DNA of 64,000 nucleotides from Gymnogyps californianus (taxonomy: Eukaryota > Chordata > Aves > Accipitriformes > Cathartidae), in assembly GCF_018139145.2 (NCBI RefSeq), contig NC_059476.1:12579001-12643000 (forward strand), given 5' to 3'. The notes below the pieces were generated by a model. That model was not told the DNA's origin and did no database searches. It worked only from the letters and a program-made list of their open reading frames with translations. The position numbers and the translations under genes were made by a program. Shown here one piece after another: positions 58,046 to 64,000 of the stretch. Positions within the stretch are counted from its first letter, which is position 1, and every line of letters begins with the position of its first letter.

Positions 58046-61000
58046 CCCTTTTTCACAAATTAGGTGCATATTAATGGGCATTTAAGTTACAAAATAGGAC
58101 TTCTCAATGGGAGCAGGCATTTTGTTTGAATAGAGATAATAAAAATCATTTCAGTGGATGCATACTAGGATTGTAGACAAGGTGAAGGAGGCAGATTTAT
58201 TCATGTATTGAAAGCTTTGCATTGTAGGAAATTTTCCTATTGTTTAGCAAAAAGCAAGAGCAGGATTTTGAAATGGGCTAATTCCATCGCCACTGGAGTA
58301 AGCAGCAGAACTCCCATGTAAATGAAAGGAGCAGCGCTGGGGCAGCACACATCACAGCTTTATACTCCAACCTAAAATATTGTTCTAAATTTTCCACTTC
58401 CTTGGTGTCTTGTGTTGTCATTTACAGCAACACAAACAGAGTGCAGTGTAGGTATAAAACAACATTAGGTCAGATTTTTCCACTATTTTATATTAGCTGT
58501 AGCATCTGACAGCCTATTTGTATTAGCTTCACATAGCATAAATGAGTGTGTTTATGCAATAGAAACTGCAGAGGTGCTCCCGTTATGCTTTTATCTCCTC
58601 TTCAAAAAAGTCTTAGCTTTCTTCTTAGTATCATCCAGGTATGCTGAATTTCCCCCTTCTTATGCTTTGCTATAGAAACTATACAACATAATGGTTTCTG
58701 TTCTCTGTTGGTGTAAAAGAAAGTGGTTGACTCTGCATCCCACACTCAATACTGCTAATATTCAGAGAGAGCTCATCTTCATCTCTCATAACATCACATC
58801 ACCTCTGCTGCCTTTAGTGGATCCAGGAGAACCATGACCTAGTCCTGTTATTGGAACTAGGTTTCTTGTGGCCTCAGATATTTAGTATATTTACAGTTAC
58901 AATGTTTCTACATTCCAGATACTTAGTATATATTTAAAAGATAATGAGGCAACACAGTGGTGTGCAATGTGTTATCACAAAGTAACTCCCTCACTCTCAT
59001 GGCCCACCCATCAGTTTGCTATAAGCTTGATCAGTTCCTTAAGAAGGACAAATAGTGTTAAAATTTGCCATTTTGCCATATTCCTTTCTGCCAGATGCTC
59101 TGAAAAGCCTGTTAAAAGTCTATAAACCAAGCAAACCAAGTTCAGTTACGCTCTGCACTTTTCCGGCACTACTGCTAGCACAAAAATTGATTGATTGTGC
59201 TTTGTGCTGGTCTAAATCTAGCCTGTTCACCTGCAAAACACTGCTCTCTTGTACTTTTTTGTTATCCTCAGCAACATCCCGGTGAACGTTTTTCCTGGTA
59301 CAGGGATTTCTCTGTAGTTCTACCACTTGCTTGCCTCTTTTCTCCTCTGTGTGCTAATCTCATTAAAAGATTCACTCATTGCCTTAGCGGCATGTCCCCC
59401 AGCTGCTGACCAGAGTCCTGCTGCTGCTCTGTCGCTTCCCTGCAGAAAGCTGCAACAGCTCACCTCCTTCATAGCACAGGGCTGTACATGTAGAAAGATG
59501 GGGTTTTGATAGCTCCCTCGGTATTTACTGGGAACTCTCGCTGGCTGCATCAATGTACGGCATTCAAGGCAATAATGTTAGGGAATGCAAGTGAATAGCT
59601 TAGAGCAAAGGTACAGCCTAGTCTTGGTAAAGTGAAGTCTTGCTGTGGTGGTTGGTAGAAAAATGAAGCAGCAGTGGTCATTTTTTGGCAGGAAGGAACG
59701 TAAAGCATGCGTTTCCCTCAGCTATAATTACTACAAGAAGAAAGGCTTGTAATCATGTTAAAAGTTTTGAGGACAAACAATTTTCAGGAAACGTGTAATA
59801 CAGAATCATTAGACCTAAAAGTGGTTTGGGCTAATGTGAAGTAAATGGGAAAACAAAGGTGAATCCTGCTACAGACGTGTAAACGTTAAGGAGACAAAAT
59901 TTTTACATCACTGCTGAAAGATGAGTGAATATTCAAGAGACCTGGAGCGGAAGTGAAAGAGAGATTATGGCACAGCTGGGCTGCTAGCCACCAGCCAAAA
60001 TGAGAAAGCCAAGGTGAAGGACAACAGACTAACTTCTGGTGAATGAGAGGAATGGAAGCTGGCGGATAAGGAAAGGAGGAATGCAAGTAGGTTAATCATA
60101 GACAGTCAAACAAAGGAGAGAGGAGAGGATTGAATAAGGGTAAGAAATGTAAGGGAGTAGAAGAACACAAAAATAAATGTGATGCAGGTGTCATTTTAAT
60201 CTGTAAGAGAGCTAGTGGGGGTATTCAAATTTAAGATGTTGATGGAGAAAAAGTGCAGGCAAACAGCTGAGTCTCAGTAAGCAAAGCTGCAGGTTTGGTG
60301 ACAGAAAGGATATTCTGAAGAGCTTGTGAGGGCCTGAGCAGTCCTGGGGAAGCAGAGGAGAGCAGTGTCCCAGATGGAAGAGAGAGTAAACTTCAAAATT
60401 TAAGATGTAATAAATAGCCTTTGGAAAAGAGAAAGGGTGCTGGAGATTACAAAGAGCCACAAAGCTTCTGCAAGCAGACAGTAAGCGTATGGTGAAGGTG
60501 TAAATAAGCTATTGAGCAAGATTAACCAATATGAGCAAGTATTGCTTCCAAGAGACATGCCATGTTCCTTGGAGTAGAAAAAACCCAGTGGTGTTTTGCA
60601 TGTCTGGGAAAATGTCTTGCATGTGCCTGGCTGTACAAATAGTCATCCAGCAAAATACCTGGCTCTTTCCCAGAAAATTGTTCCCAGTGTAGGGTGAAAG
60701 GCAGTTTTGCACTGCCCTGCTCCCTGTTGTGGCCTGTGAACTGCTGCATGAAGCTCCAATACAGCTGCTGGTGGATGAATTGATATCTTCACCTTAGTTA
60801 CCACAGCCAAACCCACTTCTCTTTGCACTCCTGCTGCTGCAGGCTGCTGGTTATGGTTGTTTTTTCATAGCCTCTTCCCAGGCGGTCAGCAAGCTGCTGG
60901 TGGTGGCTGAGGGATGAGAGCCTTTGTTGAGGGGAAATGCTAATGACTCCGGGACAGAAGCACATCCACTGTGAAAGAGGTGCCTTTGGTTTAGGGGCAG

Positions 61001-64000
61001 GATTCATAGCTGGCCTCAGGCAGAGAGCTTAACTAATCCTTAACTAGGTGTTCGGCCAGCCTGTGTAGATTCTCAAAGGCTGTGAATGAAAGTAAAACAA
61101 ATGCCTTACAAACAAGTGAGAAGTAATGGCCAATGACCAAAATATCAGACAAACAAACACTGTTGACAGCAATCACTGTCACTCCCAGTCCTCACAAAAT
61201 GATGCCTGTGCACACATGTAACAGTCCCAGGGTTGCCCCCACTTTTGGATAGTCCATGGAGAGTTACTCTGTCCACTAACGGAGTGTTATGGCACTGTTT
61301 CATTTCCCTTCTGTAGCCTGAGGGAGCCCGAAGGATGATGAAATGCTTCCCAAGGGGTTCAGCAGCTTTGTGAAGACAGGAGGTAAAATGCTGCAACTTT
61401 AGCATGTGTTTTAATAAACAATGGAAGACGATTATGTTAGTTGTGATGGGAAATGCTCTTAAAGTCCAAGGTTTAAGGTCAAAAGTACTCCTGGTTATAC
61501 CTAATATCACTCCTGCAGTGGTTTTGTCCTATTGAGAAATGGAGGATGAGAGAAGCCATGTGAGTTCTTCAGGGCTCCCACAACATGTTTCACGATGCCA
61601 CCCCCTGAGGTAGCAGCTCAGTGGACAGTGCCTCTGGAGGCTTTGCAAGGCGGCTTGTTCCCAATTCTCCCAGGTCACTCTCCTAAGACTACTCTTATGG
61701 GATAGCCTTATCCCAGATACCCAGTGAGACTCAATTATTTTTTAACCAAACAAGGGTATTTCAGTCCTTTTGTCAGGGAGTTTCTGTCTGCATCTGAAGT
61801 TGAGCTTAACATGGACTTTTTAAAGTAATGATAATAAGTATAATTATTATATAAAGACAATAAATACATAATTATATATAATACATATAATATATATAGT
61901 TATAAAAATATGATATATAGATAAAATAACAAATAACAATAAGAAATAGTGCCAACATTCCCTGTTCCCCCCTCAGACACTCCAGTCACCACTGAGCTGC
62001 ATTCTGCTCCCAAAAAATAGAGCTAGCTCTTCATCTCTCAACAATGGGTACTTGCTGACAGGTAAAAGGGGATTGTGGTTTTATCTAGATACTGTGAGGT
62101 GTACAGCATAGAAAAGAAATCAGAGATTGATATCTCAACAGAGACTTTGTAAAAAGAAGAAAAGCAGGGCAATTATCCAGGATAAATATGTCACACACCC
62201 TTGCCGAAGCAGAGGAATGTAAGCACACCGTAAAAGACCCATCTAATCAGAACTTCAGACTCTCAGTTCTGGTGGATGCTAAAATTACCTTGAATATGAA
62301 TCAAAAGGATAAAGGAGTGGATCACTGGTGCTTGTAATGAGAGACTGGTGTTGCAGAAAGCCTCCATCTAGATCAAAATGACATTATGATTTGTGCTCTC
62401 TTTCTGATGGTCTCCTCAGTAAATTTTAACTAAATACAGGAAAACAAACACTTCCAGTTGTCTCAGGCTGTGGACTTGTCCCCATGCCTGTGAAGACAGC
62501 AGAATTATTTGCAGCACAGCTTTTTTCTGGGCATGGGTTGGGGGAGGGCAGTTTCTTTACATATTTTTGTGGGTAAGGAGTCCTGAACAGGGAAGGATTG
62601 CCTTGCTTTTGTCGGGGACTTGGACATGAAGGTACTGCCTAATCATGCTTAACAAATTTGATTCTCCTCAGTGGTCAGTCTCCTGCTAATTGATGAAGAC
62701 CTAATCCATCACTCATTTTAGATCTCTTTACATTCATATTTAAAGATAAAATTTAAAATAATTATCACCTAATAAAAGACATGTCTCAGTATCACAAGAA
62801 GATATCTATCAAATAAAATGCTAGACAATTGTCACTTCTAGATTTTTTTTTTTCACTATATAGCCGACATCAAATTCTGGGCATGTTCGTATCTTATATC
62901 TCTGTTTTTTTCTAAGCCCAGATGATCAGAGAGACCATACTGGAAAGTTGGAGGTTGGATCTGAATTCTTTGGAGGAATGTTAGAACTGATATTCTGCTT
63001 CCAGCCTTAATCAACATCCTCAAAGATTCAGCAGATAGATAGTACAAAACTAGGGTTTGTATCTGCATCTTTCAGGAGGCTGTCCCAGTTTTGGCCTCTC
63101 TCTGCTGTGAGCATCCTTAAAAGATACATCAAACAGCACAACATGAGTTCAAACAACTTTGCTTGTAACTGCAATGAATCTGAAATGTACTGATGAAAGA
63201 TTTATTAATGTCGTGCAAGGTAGAGTGTCCTCGTGTTAGCAGAGACAGTTTGAATCACTGAGTGAGCAGGTCATCAAAGAGAAATCAGCATGGTAATTGG
63301 AACAGCATTCTTAACCTAATTGCAATGGAGGTTAAGTCATCATCTGAGTAGGGCCTTGGATAATGACAACCACACAAATAAAGCAGTAGTAATCTAGGCC
63401 ACATCTCCCTTTCTGCTGTTGCCGTGGGTTAGGATGTGTGGCTCAGACTGAAACAGACATTGGTACCTCCCTTGGATTTTCAGCTACGGCGACTCCAGTG
63501 AACTCCAGCCAAGTTGTGCTGACAAAACAATTTTACCTGGGGAGATACAAGCCTTATCATTTGTGCTTGTGGAGATACTGGTACAGGAAGAGTGAAAATT
63601 ATGACTCAGAAAATGTATTGTGATACTTTTCTAGTGTGCATAAACACACAGGTGAATCTAGAGAGTGTCCAAAGCCTTGATCATGCTGTCCTTTCTGATA
63701 CTGGAGAATACTTGGGGAGTGGGTGGGTGGGTATCACTAAAAATAATGAAAGCCATGTACAGAGCAGTCCACTGCTTCTGGGGCCCTTGGAAATATTGCT
63801 CTGGGGTTTTGACCCATCACTACAGAATTTCTAAATGAATATACGGGCCCAACCATTCAACTGGCGATTTTAGCATCTCTCTAATAGATGGACTTCATTC
63901 CAGTTAGCAGGCTGAAATTCATTTCTACTCCTATTTCTAAGTCTGAAATGCAAGTTAGTGGTATTGCCTAGCATTTAGCAGAGTGAAATACTTTGAAGTG
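58046..64000. other. Gene-free unique DNA
   Basis: No gene, RNA gene or confident transposon is identified. An A+T-only patch lies at about 61827-61935. A faint relic of an old dispersed repeat (AACTCCCATGTAAATGAAAGG) lies at about 58309-58329. A purine-rich unique stretch covers about 60060-60480. Open frames reach 121 codons (61145-61510, minus strand) without motifs. Confidence 0.6.
61827..61935. repeat. AT-rich low-complexity patch
   Basis: More than 100 bp of nearly pure A and T, built from ATAATT, TATATA and ATACAT words. Easily melted DNA of this kind may act as a matrix-attachment or nucleosome-poor site, but nothing beyond composition supports that here. Confidence 0.8.

Noticed and set aside
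1..64000. CRISPR arrays, bacterial operons, phage or plasmid genes
   Set aside because: There are no regularly spaced repeats, ribosome-binding sites or long intact coding frames. CR1 and avian LTR sequences show vertebrate nuclear DNA.

Overview
This window looks like nuclear DNA of a bird, and it is non-coding as far as I can tell. The evidence is its repeats. There is a 5'-truncated chicken-repeat-1 (CR1) LINE with the typical avian 3' end of 8-bp TCATAGAA units. There are also two short CR1 tails, and three LTR elements with ends and promoter cores that I know as common interspersed LTRs of neoavian birds. Their abundance in other birds is from memory, and I cannot name the order or species. 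I found no tRNA, rRNA, CRISPR array, bacterial-type gene or convincing vertebrate coding exon. The open reading frames of 60-248 codons are either inside repeats or of a size expected by chance. The region is best read as intergenic DNA or the inside of a very long intron.

Layout. Positions 1-2889 are unique AT-rich DNA with two small tandem duplications. A very old, decayed CR1 reverse-transcriptase fragment (+ strand) lies at about 2890-3815. From 3816 to 14637 there is unique sequence with a few microsatellites and two hairpins. A younger CR1 (- strand) fills 14638-15826; it has lost both catalytic aspartates of its reverse transcriptase and carries three frameshifts. Unique sequence follows to about 23210. 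At about 23211-24503 two LTRs are nested: a minus-strand LTR with a roughly 45-bp internal repeat sits exactly inside the promoter core of a plus-strand LTR whose 5' half is gone. A solo LTR on the - strand (26095-26710) has a perfect 5-bp target duplication, and a CR1 tail follows at 26813-26920. From 26921 to 44849 the sequence is mostly unique, with a CR1 tail at 34296-34400, two polypurine tracts (about 36361-36481 and 39819-39967) and a GC-richer pocket (about 31880-32410). A second solo LTR (+ strand, 44850-45408) carries a palindromic CRE next to its TATA-like box. The rest is unique AT-rich DNA with a GC pocket at about 52840-53100, an ancient CR1 3' end at about 57380-57718, a possible opposite-strand CR1 relic at about 57905-58045, and an AT-rich patch near 61.9 kb.

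There is no operon or pathway to describe. What the window records is the transposon history of one locus: two ages of CR1, then LTR retroviruses of a class making 5-bp duplications, reduced to solo LTRs, with one LTR invaded by another. I found no new biological system. The items most worth checking are the nested LTR, the in-frame repeat in the invading LTR, the CRE-bearing solo LTR and the GC-rich pockets.
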